Assembly: GCA_021324455.1 (NCBI GenBank)
Contig: JAJPJA010000119.1
Span: forward strand, 1 to 64,000
Source: Pseudomonadota bacterium
GTDB taxonomy: Bacteria; Desulfobacterota; Binatia; Binatales; Binataceae
Length of the DNA stretch: 64,000 bases
Direction of reading: 5' to 3'
Each line of letters begins with the position of its first letter. Positions within the stretch are counted from its first letter, which is position 1. A program made the position numbers and the translations under genes. The notes beneath the pieces are model-generated. The model ran no database searches. It saw nothing but the letters and a program-made list of their open reading frames with translations, and was not told the origin of the DNA. Positions 51,194 through 60,329 of this stretch are shown here, piece by piece.

Positions 51194-52069
51194 TCAGCCT
51201 TTCAGTCCGAGCAGGCGCGCCGAGTTATCCGCCGCCATCAGTTTGAGTTTGGCCTCGGACACGCCAATCTCCCACAGCCCGTCGAGATAATCGCGCATCC
51301 CCTGCGCCGGACGCGGCACCTCGGTCGAATAGCCGTAATCGGTCGAGAGCACGACTTGTTGCGGCCCGATCGCGTCGATGCGCCGGGCTACTTCCTTGAT
51401 CGGGCAGGGCGGATAGCCCAGATGCGGCACGCATTCCTGCGCGGTGAGTTCGATAAACGCTCCCAGACCGGCCAGCTCGGCGCATTGAGCCTGGCTCAGA
51501 TGCGGCCCCGCGGCGGGCTCGCCGGCGTGCGTCACGATGACCCGTCCGCGGCGCGCGAACGCGCGCGCAACCTTGTAGTTCTCATCCGCGGTGATATGGC
51601 CGGTTGCGATTATAGCGTCATGCTGCGCGACCAAATCCAGGATCGTATGCATCACGGGCAGCAGGTGGCCGTCGTCGCCGGTGGTGCGGATGCCGGTGCC
51701 GGGATATCCCAGACGGGGACCGAGCCCGTTGAGATAATCCTGATGGCTGGCGACGGTCGGCAGCCACACCACCCTGGCGCCCAGGCGCAGCGCGTGCTCC
51801 ACCGCCCATGGATTGAGTCCGCCAACCTGATGGTCGAGTACAATCGCGCCGATGGTGCGTACGCCGGGAACGATCTGATTGAGAGTGTAGGCAAGCGCGG
51901 CGGTGGGAAAATCGTGCGACTTGAGTACAATGGCGGCGAAGCCGGCGTTCGCCGCCTCTTGCGCCGCCTGGATCGCGGTTACGGAGAATTGCATCTGGTG
52001 GGCCGGATTGATGAAGTCGGGCCCGTAATGGCAGTGAAGATCGACCGCTGCTTCGATTTTAACGCCCAT
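51194..52069 (-). CDS. DUF6282 family metal-dependent hydrolase
   Basis: A 291-residue protein with the DUF6282 layout, an amidohydrolase-like barrel. VDLHCHYGPD has the His-x-His pair (His12, His14), KSHDFPT and TGHIT provide later histidines, VIVTHAGEP follows, and LSTDYGYS carries a candidate catalytic Asp. Family members are uncharacterised but have a complete binuclear-type metal set. Divergent from the acyl-CoA dehydrogenase at 52169 over a 99-bp spacer, and convergent with the hydratase gene. The substrate is unknown; the neighbourhood suggests catabolic amide or lactone cleavage. Confidence 0.78.
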   Translation of the reverse strand: MGVKIEAAVDLHCHYGPDFINPAHQMQFSVTAIQAAQEAANAGFAAIVLKSHDFPTAALAYTLNQIVPGVRTIGAIVLDHQVGGLNPWAVEHALRLGARVVWLPTVASHQDYLNGLGPRLGYPGTGIRTTGDDGHLLPVMHTILDLVAQHDAIIATGHITADENYKVARAFARRGRVIVTHAGEPAAGPHLSQAQCAELAGLGAFIELTAQECVPHLGYPPCPIKEVARRIDAIGPQQVVLSTDYGYSTEVPRPAQGMRDYLDGLWEIGVSEAKLKLMAADNSARLLGLKG

Positions 52070-52168
52070 GGCGCAAGGTCTTCCTGGTTGAAACTGAGTC
52101 TTCGGCTAACAAACCCATCCGCCGGCGTCAAACTGGCGCGCACGAATGCAAAATGAAGGAGGTGAGCG

Positions 52169-53368
52169 GTGGACCTGAATCTTTCTCCCGCCGAAGAGGC
52201 GTTTGCGCAGGAACTGCGTTCGTGGCTGCAACGGAATCTGCCGCCGCAATGGCGCGAGTCGCGCCTGCGCGCGCTGTCCGAAGATGAGGCGGCCGCCATC
52301 TGCATGCAATGGCAGAAAAAGCTGGGTGACGGCGGATGGCTCGGACTGGCCTGGCCGCGCGAATACGGCGGACGCGGCGCCACCATGATGGAACAGGTCA
52401 TCTTCATGTTGGAGACGCATCGCGCCGACGCGCCGCCCACGGTCGATCGCGCCGGCTTGCGCCTGCTCGGCCCCACGCTGATGGAATTGGGCACGCCGGA
52501 TCAGAAGCAGCGCTTTTTGGGACCGCTGATAAGAGGCGAGGTGGTATGGTGCCAGGGTTTCTCGGAAACCGACGCCGGGTCCGACTTGGCCAACCTGCGC
52601 ACGCGCGCGGTACTGCAGGGCGATCATTACATCGTCAACGGCCACAAGATCTGGAGCTCCAACGCCCATTACGCGAGCTGGTGCATGCTGCTGGCGCGGA
52701 CCAATCCCGACGTCCCCAAGCATAAGGGCATCACGATGCTCGCGGTGGAAATGAATTCGCCCGGAGTCACCCGCCGCCCGATCAGGCAGATCAGCGGAAT
52801 TACCGGCGGTCCCCACGGTTTCAACGAGATTTTCTTCGACAATGTTTCGGTTCCGCGCGAAAACGTAATCGGCGGAGTGGACAACGGATGGCAGGTCGGG
52901 ATGAAGGCCATCACCTACGAGCGCGGTCTGTTCACCATGCTGGTCCAGATCCAGTTCGAAACCGTGTGGCAGGAGCTGCGCGACTTCGCCCGCACGACGC
53001 GGCGCGGCGGCCGCGCGTTGATTGACAGCGCCGTGGTCCGCGAGCGGCTCGCGCAGTCGTATTCGGATATCCGGCTGATGCGGCTGAGCAATCTGCGCTA
53101 CATCACCAGGTATATGCGCGGGATGCGTCCGGGGGAGGAGTCGTCGCTGATGAAGCTGCATTGGACGGCGACCGATCAGCGCCTTTACGATCTGGCGATG
53201 GCATTGGGCGGTCCGGCGTCGCTGGTGATGCCGAAAGGGGCGCGCGCGCTGTATGAAGGCACTTGGATCTCGGATTACTTCCATTCCCGCGCGTCGAGCA
53301 TTTACGGCGGCACCCAGGACATTCAACGCAATCTGATCGCGGAGCGGATGTACGGACTGCCGCGTTAG
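52169..53368 (+). CDS. Acyl-CoA dehydrogenase
   Basis: A 399-residue homologue of the 44952 product. The N-terminal helical domain includes GLAWPREYGGRGAT, the FAD/substrate signature WCQGFSETDAGSDLANLRTRA is in the middle domain, and the C-terminal domain ends SIYGGTQDIQRNLIAERMYGLPR. It oxidises an acyl-CoA to the enoyl-CoA and donates electrons to ETF. GTG 52169 has a strong AAGGAGG site. It lies 57 bp upstream of a short-chain dehydrogenase on the same strand, probably one operon, and is divergent from the DUF6282 gene. Acyl specificity cannot be read. Confidence 0.9.
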   Translation: MDLNLSPAEEAFAQELRSWLQRNLPPQWRESRLRALSEDEAAAICMQWQKKLGDGGWLGLAWPREYGGRGATMMEQVIFMLETHRADAPPTVDRAGLRLLGPTLMELGTPDQKQRFLGPLIRGEVVWCQGFSETDAGSDLANLRTRAVLQGDHYIVNGHKIWSSNAHYASWCMLLARTNPDVPKHKGITMLAVEMNSPGVTRRPIRQISGITGGPHGFNEIFFDNVSVPRENVIGGVDNGWQVGMKAITYERGLFTMLVQIQFETVWQELRDFARTTRRGGRALIDSAVVRERLAQSYSDIRLMRLSNLRYITRYMRGMRPGEESSLMKLHWTATDQRLYDLAMALGGPASLVMPKGARALYEGTWISDYFHSRASSIYGGTQDIQRNLIAERMYGLPR

Positions 53369-53425
53369 ATTCGCGCTGTTTCCCTCGCAAACGGATATTT
53401 GGGGGTTTTTTACGGAGACAAAGCC

Positions 53426-54184
53426 ATGAATCTCAAAGACAAGATTGTTCTGGTAACCGGCGGAGCCTCGGGAATCGGGCGCGCGACTGCCGTCGCCTTC
53501 GCCGGCAATGGCGCCAAAGTCGCCATTGCCGATATCGACGGGCGCGCAGGAGAAGAGACGCTGGGGATGATCCAGCAGATGGGCGCAGAGGGCTTTTTCG
53601 CCGGATGCGACGTGGCCTCGGTTGCGGACGTGAAATCCGTGATCGATCGTATCGTTTCGAAGTACGGCCGCCTGGACTGCGCCGCCAACATCGCCGCGAT
53701 CGAAGGTACTCCGCGCCGGATCGACCAGGTGCCGGAGGACGAATTCGATCGCATCATCCAAATCAATCTGCGCGGCGTCTGGCTATGCCTGAAGTATGAA
53801 GTCGTGCAGATGCTCAAGCAGGACAGCGGCGGGGCGATCGTCAACCTGTCCTCCGCCGCCGGCCTGGTCGGCAGTATCCGATCGCCCGCCTATGGCGCCT
53901 CCAAGCATGGCGTCGTCGGGCTGACCAAATCCGTCGCCCTGCAATTGGCGAAGAACAGGATCAGGGTCAACGCCGTCTGCCCGGGCGGAATCATGACGCC
54001 GATGACCGAGCGCATCGCCGCCGCCAGCGGCGGTACGCAGGCGCAACTGGGCGCGGCGCATCCGCTGGGCCGGATGGGCCAGCCGGAGGAAATCGCGTCG
54101 GCGGTGTTGTGGCTGTGCTCCGATCAGGCGTCGTATGTAACCGGTTTCGCCGCGGCGGTGGATGGCGGCCTGACCGCGATGTAG
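53426..54184 (+). CDS. Short-chain dehydrogenase/reductase, classical type
   Basis: A 252-residue SDR with cofactor motif TGGASGIG (11-18). The NNAG-equivalent is CAANIAA, the catalytic Ser lies in NLSSAAG, and YGASK carries Tyr and Lys near 156-160. The C-terminal motif AVDGGLTAM closes the fold. It oxidises or reduces a secondary alcohol/ketone with NAD(P)(H). ATG 53426 follows CGGAGACAAAG. It follows the acyl-CoA dehydrogenase by 57 bp and may act on a later 3-hydroxyacyl intermediate. Converges with the alpha/beta-hydrolase gene. Confidence 0.9.
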   Translation: MNLKDKIVLVTGGASGIGRATAVAFAGNGAKVAIADIDGRAGEETLGMIQQMGAEGFFAGCDVASVADVKSVIDRIVSKYGRLDCAANIAAIEGTPRRIDQVPEDEFDRIIQINLRGVWLCLKYEVVQMLKQDSGGAIVNLSSAAGLVGSIRSPAYGASKHGVVGLTKSVALQLAKNRIRVNAVCPGGIMTPMTERIAAASGGTQAQLGAAHPLGRMGQPEEIASAVLWLCSDQASYVTGFAAAVDGGLTAM

Positions 54185-54200
54185 AAACGTCAGCGGAGCC

Positions 54201-54851
54201 TCAGACCTTCTCGCTCAGCCATTGGCTGACCAGCTGGTAAACTTCCTCTCCCGCCTGGCTCAGGCCGTGGTCGGCGCCGGGATATAGTTTGAGCGTTTTG
54301 GGTTCGCGGGCGCGCTCGAATATCAGCTTGGAGCTTTCGTCGGGCAGCACGATGTCGGCCGTTCCGTGGATCAGCAGCAGCGGACGCGGTGCAAGTTGGG
54401 CGACGTTCTGTGCGCCGTCGAGTTGGCTTGAGATAGCGATCACCGCGACCGCCATCGGATTGAAGGTCGCCGCGGAAATTGCCACGCCGCCGCCAAAGGA
54501 ATGCCCAATCAGCGCCGCGCGGGCGTAGCCGATACCTTTGAGAAAGGACAACCCGGCCATCGCGTCGAGCACGCATTCGGCCATTTCACCGGGCCTCCGG
54601 TAACCCAGGCGCAGGATCGAAATACCCGACGCGCGCGCCGCCAGCCCCAGCCGCGCATAGAGCATCGCGGGCCCGTCCATCCCACCCGCGGCTCCGCCCA
54701 AACAGATAACCGCGCGCTGAGCTTTTTGCGCCGCGGCATGAAGGATCAAGCGGATCGTGCCGCGCGTCGTCTGCAGCAGCATCCGCCGGGCGCCGGCGAT
54801 ATCCACCTGCGGCTCGACGCCGGTGATGCTTAGATTGAGCTCGTCGCTCAT
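54201..54851 (-). CDS. Alpha/beta hydrolase (dienelactone-hydrolase-like)
   Basis: A 216-residue small alpha/beta hydrolase with an intact triad: Ser118 in GHSFGG, Asp166 in HGTADIVLP and His195 in GADHGLSQ. The compact size and lack of a lid resemble dienelactone hydrolase or small esterase types. It could cleave an ester or lactone; the exact substrate is unknown. It lies 55 bp upstream of nothing else on its strand and downstream of the flavoenzyme gene (54906-56864), with which it may be co-transcribed. Confidence 0.82.
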   Translation of the reverse strand: MSDELNLSITGVEPQVDIAGARRMLLQTTRGTIRLILHAAAQKAQRAVICLGGAAGGMDGPAMLYARLGLAARASGISILRLGYRRPGEMAECVLDAMAGLSFLKGIGYARAALIGHSFGGGVAISAATFNPMAVAVIAISSQLDGAQNVAQLAPRPLLLIHGTADIVLPDESSKLIFERAREPKTLKLYPGADHGLSQAGEEVYQLVSQWLSEKV

Positions 54852-54905
54852 TGGATATTTCCCATCATCCTCGCCGCAGCAAAACCGGCAGAAGTGACAA
54901 GCAGG

Positions 54906-56864
54906 CTACTCCAGGTTGTAGGCGGCGGCGAACGCTTCCTGGGTGGCACGGAAAGCGTCGCGCGGACTGGACGCGTCGCCGATCACGATCGCGCGCTGGC
55001 CCATCGCCGTCAGTTGCTGCGCCAAATCCGGATTGGGCCGGCGATCGCCCGGCACAACGATCGCGTCGATACCGTTTAAGGTATCGCGCACGCCGTCGCG
55101 CTCGATCACGACTTTGCCCCGCGACGCCCAGACCAGCCGCGCCCGCAAATAGATTTCGATCTCGCTGTCGTGGATCTGTTCGGTCAGCACGCGCCGGATG
55201 TACATTCCGGCGTCGCGCAGCAGCTTCGCGTCTTCCGCGATCAGGGTGACGCGCTTGCCCTTGGCGGCGAGCCATTGGGCGGTCTCGCAGCATACGCGCA
55301 ATCCGCCGATCACCGCCGGATGCGCCGCCGGCACCTCGCTGTGGTAAAGATCGCCATAGATATTCAGCACCGGGATTGAACCGTCGCCCGCAACTGCCGG
55401 CGTGCTTACGAGCGCGCCCGCGGCGACGATCACCACATCGGGCTTTGCCGCGGCGACGCTGTGCGGGTCGGCGGCCTTGCCGAGGCTTACGGCGACTTCA
55501 CTGCGCTGCAGCTGCCGAATCATGAAATCGACATAGTTGTTGAAGTCGCCCTTTCCGGGAGGGCTCGACGCCGCAATCCAGGCTCCTCCCAGCCGCGCGC
55601 TCTTTTCCCATAGCGCAACCCGATGCCCGCGGCGGGCGGCCGTCAGCGCCGCTTCCATTCCTGCCGGACCTCCGCCGATCACCAGCACGCTGCGCGCATG
55701 AGTCGCCGGCGTCCACGGATAGTCCGCCTCGTTGGCCGCGCGCGGATTGGTCAGGCAGCTTATCGGCAAATCAACGATGAGCCGATCGAAGCATCCCTGA
55801 AGGCATCCGATACACGGGCAAATGTCGGCTGCGCGGCCGTGCGCGGCCTTCAGCGCCCATTCATGGTCGGCGATGAGCCCGCGTCCGATAACGACGAAAT
55901 CCGCCTTGCCCGCGGCGAGGATCTCCTCGGCCAATTCCGGCGTGGTGATGCGGCCGCGCGCGCCCACCGGTATCCTCACCGTGGCTTTGACGGCCTCGGC
56001 CAGCGCCACGTCGGAGCCGGGCGCGAAGTACATCGGCGGCACTTCTTTGGTGAACTCCGCCCCCTGTCCCTGCGCCTCGCTTACCGACGTACTGATGGCA
56101 TCGGCGCCGGCCTGCTCGAGCATGCGGGCGATCTCCGCGCCTTCGCTGCTGTCGTAGCCGCCAAAAACGCCTTCATTGACGGCGAGCTTGCAAATGATCG
56201 GAAACTCAGCGCCGACCGCATCGCGCACCGCGGCCAGCACCTCGAGCGCGAAGCGGGCGCGGCCGCGCACGTCGCCGCCATACTCGTCGGTGCGCTGATT
56301 GGTAATCTTGGAGAGGAATTCGTTGATCAGATAGCCGTGCGCCATATGCAATTCGACGGCGTCAAAGCCGGCCTGCCGCGCCCTGCGGGCGGCGTTGGCG
56401 AAGCTCTCAACTATCGCCGGAATCTCCTCGCGGCGCAGCGCGCGCGGCGTTTCCGACATCGCAAACGCAACCGGCGACGGCGCCACCGGCGTACGCTGGC
56501 TGAAGCTTGAGGCGACCATGCGTCCCTGATGGGAAATCTGCGCCGCGATCCGTCCGCCCGCTTCATGCACCGCGCCGGTCAGGCGCCGCAGCGCAACGAC
56601 GTAGCGGTCGTGATCCAGCCGCAGCATGAAGCGGTTGGTGAAGCCGTAGGGATCGACGCCGATCAATTCGGTTGCAATCAAAGCCACGCCGGCCGCCGCG
56701 CGCGCGCGGTAATAGTTGATCTGCCGCTGGGTAACCATGCCGTTGGCCGAGCCCGACGCGGTGTACATCGCGGCCATCGTGATCCGGTTGGGCAGTTGCA
56801 GCGATCCAATTTTGATCGGGGAAAAAAGCCGCGGGTAGAATTCCCGCCCTTGCGCGGTGGTCAT
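54906..56864 (-). CDS. 2,4-dienoyl-CoA reductase-like FMN/FeS/FAD oxidoreductase
   Basis: A 652-residue three-domain enzyme of the FadH/trimethylamine-dehydrogenase group. The N-terminal old-yellow-enzyme barrel (1-340) holds ELHMAHGYLINEFLS with active-site histidines. The 4Fe-4S ligands are Cys351, Cys354, Cys358 and Cys370, and an FAD/NAD domain follows from GGGPAGMEAALTAA (near 400). Electrons flow from NAD(P)H through FAD and the cluster to FMN. The substrate may be an unsaturated acyl-CoA or another enone; FadH itself is one possibility. ATG 56864 begins the conserved N-terminus. The alpha/beta-hydrolase gene follows by 54 bp on the same strand. Confidence 0.88.
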   Translation of the reverse strand: MTTAQGREFYPRLFSPIKIGSLQLPNRITMAAMYTASGSANGMVTQRQINYYRARAAAGVALIATELIGVDPYGFTNRFMLRLDHDRYVVALRRLTGAVHEAGGRIAAQISHQGRMVASSFSQRTPVAPSPVAFAMSETPRALRREEIPAIVESFANAARRARQAGFDAVELHMAHGYLINEFLSKITNQRTDEYGGDVRGRARFALEVLAAVRDAVGAEFPIICKLAVNEGVFGGYDSSEGAEIARMLEQAGADAISTSVSEAQGQGAEFTKEVPPMYFAPGSDVALAEAVKATVRIPVGARGRITTPELAEEILAAGKADFVVIGRGLIADHEWALKAAHGRAADICPCIGCLQGCFDRLIVDLPISCLTNPRAANEADYPWTPATHARSVLVIGGGPAGMEAALTAARRGHRVALWEKSARLGGAWIAASSPPGKGDFNNYVDFMIRQLQRSEVAVSLGKAADPHSVAAAKPDVVIVAAGALVSTPAVAGDGSIPVLNIYGDLYHSEVPAAHPAVIGGLRVCCETAQWLAAKGKRVTLIAEDAKLLRDAGMYIRRVLTEQIHDSEIEIYLRARLVWASRGKVVIERDGVRDTLNGIDAIVVPGDRRPNPDLAQQLTAMGQRAIVIGDASSPRDAFRATQEAFAAAYNLE

Positions 56865-56939
56865 GGTTCTCCTCGCTTGCGCGCCGCCGCTCGGCGAACG
56901 CGGGATGCGAGGCGAAAATGCGCGCGGCCCGCCCCAATG

Positions 56940-58397
56940 TCAACGCCGCGCGCCCGGTGGCGGCAGGTTCAACACCAGCATTTTCGGATCGGTCATCGAT
57001 TCCATCGCATAGCGCACGCCTTCGCGTCCCATTCCGGAGTCCTTCATCCCGCCGAATGGGTAGCTGTCCACGCGGAACACCCCGGTCTCGCCCACGATTA
57101 CCGCGCCCGCTTCGATTTCGCGAAACGCCAGCATCGCATGCTCCAGATTGTTGGTGAGCACGCCCGCCTGCAGCCCGTATGGAGAATCGTTGACCTCGCG
57201 CACCGCATCTTCGAACGAATGCACCGGCTCCACAGTGGCGACGGGGCCGAACACCTCCTCGCACCACACGCGCAGGCGATGGAGTTTTGGATCGCGCATT
57301 TCGATAAGAGTCGGCGCGACAACTGCGCCGTCGCGGCGGTTGCCGGTCAGGATTGGCGCACCGGCAGCCTTGGCTTCGGCGATCCAGGCCATCACGCGGC
57401 CGGCGGCGTCCTTGTCGATCATCGGTCCGGCCAGGGTCTTGTCGTCCATCGGGTCGCCGGTCGGAAAGCGCTCGGTTTCATCGACCAGGTATTTGACGAA
57501 TCGATCGTAAATCTTGTGATGGGCGAAGATGCGCTGCACCGAGAGGCAGACCTGTCCGGCGTGAACGAAGGCGCCGCGCGCGGCCTGCCGGGCGGCCACT
57601 TCGAGGTCGACGTCCTCATCCACAATCAGGCCGCCGTTGCCGCCCAGCTCCAGCGTGACCCGTTTGCGCGCCGCCTTGCCCTGCAGCGCCCATCCGACTT
57701 TGGTGCTGCCGGTAAACAGCAGCATCCGCACGCGGTCGTCGGTTACCAGACGCTCTGCCACAGGCGGGTCGGCCGAGATCACGTTGACGGCTCCGGCGGG
57801 CATGCCGGCCGCCGTCGCGATTTCAGCCAGCAGCAGGGCGGGACCTGGGCATTGCGGCGGCGGTTTGACGATCACCGTGTTGCCGGTGGCGATCGCCGGC
57901 GCGACCTTGTGGCTGACCAGGTTGAGCGGAAAGTTGAACGGCGCGATAGCGGTGATCGGACCGATCGGGAAGCGCTCCACCATCCCGACCGCGCCGGGCC
58001 GCGCGGGGTCGAAATCGAGCGGCTCGTAGGTGCCGCCGAAGCGTTTGGTCTCCTCCGCCGCCAGAGTAAAGACGCCGACGCTGCGCGAGACTTCGGCCCG
58101 CGCATAGCTGATCGGCTTGCCCGTGCAGTAGACGATACTGCGTTCGAATTCTTCGCGGCGATCGGCAATTCCGCGTGCGATTGCGGCAAGCATTTCCGCG
58201 CGGCGGGCGCGCGTATAGCGGCGGGTCTCGGCGTAGGCGCGCGCGGCAGCCGCAATCGCCGCGTCGGCCTGAGCCATGTCGGCGCGTGCGATCCGTCCGA
58301 CGACCTCTCCGGTATAGGGGTAGGTGCGTTCGTAGCGGTCGCCGCTGCCGCAGTATCTGCCGTCGATAAAAAGGTTGTACTCGCTGACTCCTGCCAT
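56940..58397 (-). CDS. NAD(P)-dependent aldehyde dehydrogenase
   Basis: A 485-residue ALDH with all catalytic residues: Asn155 in PFNFPLN, Glu250 in LELGGNGG and nucleophile Cys284 in HAGQVCLSVQ. The cofactor stretch FTGSTKVGWALQG and the C-terminal PFGGMKDSGMGREG are present. It oxidises an aldehyde to the acid. ATG 58397 is chosen because homology begins at EYNLFIDGRY; the open frame continues upstream through the tRNA gene, which cannot be coding. It lies 75 bp upstream of the dienoyl-CoA-reductase-like gene on the same strand. Confidence 0.9.
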   Translation of the reverse strand: MAGVSEYNLFIDGRYCGSGDRYERTYPYTGEVVGRIARADMAQADAAIAAAARAYAETRRYTRARRAEMLAAIARGIADRREEFERSIVYCTGKPISYARAEVSRSVGVFTLAAEETKRFGGTYEPLDFDPARPGAVGMVERFPIGPITAIAPFNFPLNLVSHKVAPAIATGNTVIVKPPPQCPGPALLLAEIATAAGMPAGAVNVISADPPVAERLVTDDRVRMLLFTGSTKVGWALQGKAARKRVTLELGGNGGLIVDEDVDLEVAARQAARGAFVHAGQVCLSVQRIFAHHKIYDRFVKYLVDETERFPTGDPMDDKTLAGPMIDKDAAGRVMAWIAEAKAAGAPILTGNRRDGAVVAPTLIEMRDPKLHRLRVWCEEVFGPVATVEPVHSFEDAVREVNDSPYGLQAGVLTNNLEHAMLAFREIEAGAVIVGETGVFRVDSYPFGGMKDSGMGREGVRYAMESMTDPKMLVLNLPPPGARR

Positions 58398-58529
58398 AGA
58401 ACCATCATGCCACGTCCGCCGCCCCGCCACATCCTGGAAGCTTCGGTTCCGGCGGCTATCACAACCCTTGCCATCGGCACCCAATTGCCAGCGAAATGCG
58501 CTCATGATACGGATTAAGGTCCCGATTGG

Positions 58530-58605
58530 GGCGGCGTACCCAAGTGGCCAAGGGAGAGGTCTGCAAAACCTCCATTCAGCGGTTCGAATCCGCTCGCCGC
58601 CTCCA
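58530..58605 (+). tRNA. tRNA-Cys (anticodon GCA)
   Basis: A complete cloverleaf. The acceptor GGCGGCG pairs with CGCCGCC, the D stem is CCC/GGG, the anticodon stem GAGGT/ACCTC holds loop CTGCAAA (GCA), and the T stem AGCGG/CCGCT carries TTCGAAT. The CCA end is encoded at 58603-58605. A small TTGGTT/AACCAA hairpin follows at about 58611-58625. Confidence 0.96.
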
Positions 58606-58889
58606 TTTCGTTTGGTTGCCAACCAACGTCGAACCACTCTTGATCAGTCTGGCGTCTGGCAGAAGGCCGCGCGGCGCCCTCCGCTGAGGCTGGCACGCGG
58701 CGTTGCGGGCAACGGTTGACTGCCCTGCTCTCATTCCGGAGACTGGCGTATGCGCGCACGGACGCTGTTGGAAGGCAATGGGACCTCCGTTCGCGTCCGG
58801 TCCTGCCGCGCATCGTCAATCCCTTCCGAACCGGAATTCAATCATGGCGCAAGCCATGGTTCATCCTCACCCGATCGGTCCGCTTTTAG

Positions 58890-60203
58890 GTGATCGCGTT
58901 GGCAACCAGTGATCCAGCTCCGGCTTATACTGAAGATCGCGAACCAAGCGTTCTCCATTACCGCGACTACCGTCTGTTTCTGGCGACTTCTTTTTTCTCC
59001 GCGCTGGCGGCGCAGGCGCAGACGGTAGCCGTCGGATGGCAGATTTATGCGATAACCCACAGCCCGTTCGCGCTCGGGCTGGCCGGGCTGATGCCGTTCG
59101 TGCCCATCGCGTGTTTTCTGTTGCCGGCGGGAACGCTGGCCGATCACATGGACCGGCGGCTGCTGTCGGCGTTGGCCTACGCGCTCAATTCGGCAGTCAG
59201 CGCGGTGTTTTTGATGCTGACGCTGGGGGGCGCGAGCAGCGCGGCTCCGTTTTACGGCGCGCTGCTGATGCTGGGGCTGGCACGCGCCCTGGGATGGCCC
59301 GCGCGGCAATCTTTTTTGCCGCTGCTGGTGCCGCAGGGACAGTTCGCGCAGGCGATCAGCTGGAGTTCGGCTTGCTTTCAGACCGCGACCATTGTGGGAC
59401 CTGCGCTGGGCGGTCTCCTCTATCTTTTGGGACCGGCTGTGGTCTATGGGCTGTGCAGCTTTACGATGGTTGCCGTGGCGGCGGCGACGCTGGCGATTCG
59501 CACCAGCGGCAGACCGCAGCCTTCCGCTGGCGGGCCGGCCGGCTTCAGACGGCTGGTTGCCGGTGTTGAGTACGTATGGAGCAATCCGCTGCTGCTGGGC
59601 GGGATGGCGCTGGACTTCTTCGCCGTGCTGCTGGGCGGTGCGACCGCGCTGCTGCCGGTCTACGCACGCGATATCCTGCGGATCGGTCCGGGCGGGCTCG
59701 GGCTGCTGCGCGCGGCGCCGGCGCTGGGCGCGGCCTGTGTCGGCGTGACGCTGGGGCATGCGCCGATTCGCGAAAAATCAGGCCGCAAGATGTTCGCGTG
59801 CGTGGCCCTGTTCGGCGCCGCTACCGTCGTGTTCGGCCTGTCGCGCAACTTCCTGTTGTCGCTCGGCGCGCTGATCGTACTCGGCGCGTCGGATATGGTC
59901 AGCGTTTACGTACGCGGCACTATCGCGCAGCTGGCCACGCCCGACGACATGCGCGGGCGGGTCAGCGCGGTGAACGGAATTTTCATCAGCGGATCCAATG
60001 AACTGGGCGAGTTCGAATCGGGCGTTACCGCCGCATGGTTAGGCACGGTTGCGGCGGTGGTAATCGGCGGTATCGGGACCTTGATCGTGGTGGCCGCGGG
60101 ATGGTGGTTGTTCCCGGCCCTGCGCGACGTCGAGGATCCGGGTGAAGTGACCCCGGAGATCAGCGCACGCCGCCTGAAACAACCAGCACAGGCGCGTTCC
60201 TGA
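58890..60203 (+). CDS. MFS transporter, DHA3-like (multidrug/enterobactin exporter type)
   Basis: A 437-residue major facilitator with about 12 hydrophobic helices. The loop 2-3 motif is AGTLADHMDRRLL, with the G-x-x-x-D-x-x-R pattern, and helix 4 carries RALGWPARQSFLPLLVP as in the MFS_3 group. The loop 10-11 sequence TPDDMRGRVSAVNGIFISGSNELGEFESG is typical of the EntS/DHA3 type. It probably exports a drug or metabolite by proton antiport. Start: the GTG at 58890 is the upstream limit; the first conserved residues are about 20 codons in. It lies 284 bp after tRNA-Cys. Confidence 0.87.
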   Translation: MIALATSDPAPAYTEDREPSVLHYRDYRLFLATSFFSALAAQAQTVAVGWQIYAITHSPFALGLAGLMPFVPIACFLLPAGTLADHMDRRLLSALAYALNSAVSAVFLMLTLGGASSAAPFYGALLMLGLARALGWPARQSFLPLLVPQGQFAQAISWSSACFQTATIVGPALGGLLYLLGPAVVYGLCSFTMVAVAAATLAIRTSGRPQPSAGGPAGFRRLVAGVEYVWSNPLLLGGMALDFFAVLLGGATALLPVYARDILRIGPGGLGLLRAAPALGAACVGVTLGHAPIREKSGRKMFACVALFGAATVVFGLSRNFLLSLGALIVLGASDMVSVYVRGTIAQLATPDDMRGRVSAVNGIFISGSNELGEFESGVTAAWLGTVAAVVIGGIGTLIVVAAGWWLFPALRDVEDPGEVTPEISARRLKQPAQARS

Positions 60204-60329
60204 ACGCCTCTCGTACCCCGCACGCCGATCATGATACACAGCGGCGAGGCCGCCCGTGCCAGTGACGGGCCCGATTCTGGTCAACGGCGGTGGTTGCAAT
60301 GTTACAACCCAACGAGGGAGACAGTTACG

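Noticed and set aside
58398-58637. N-terminal extension of the aldehyde dehydrogenase by 80 codons
   Set aside because: The extension reads through the tRNA-Cys gene and has no homology; the family N-terminus begins at 58397.
58692-58708. TGGCAC...TTGC resembling a sigma-54 promoter downstream of tRNA-Cys
   Set aside because: The spacing between the GG and GC elements is 11 bp instead of the required 10.
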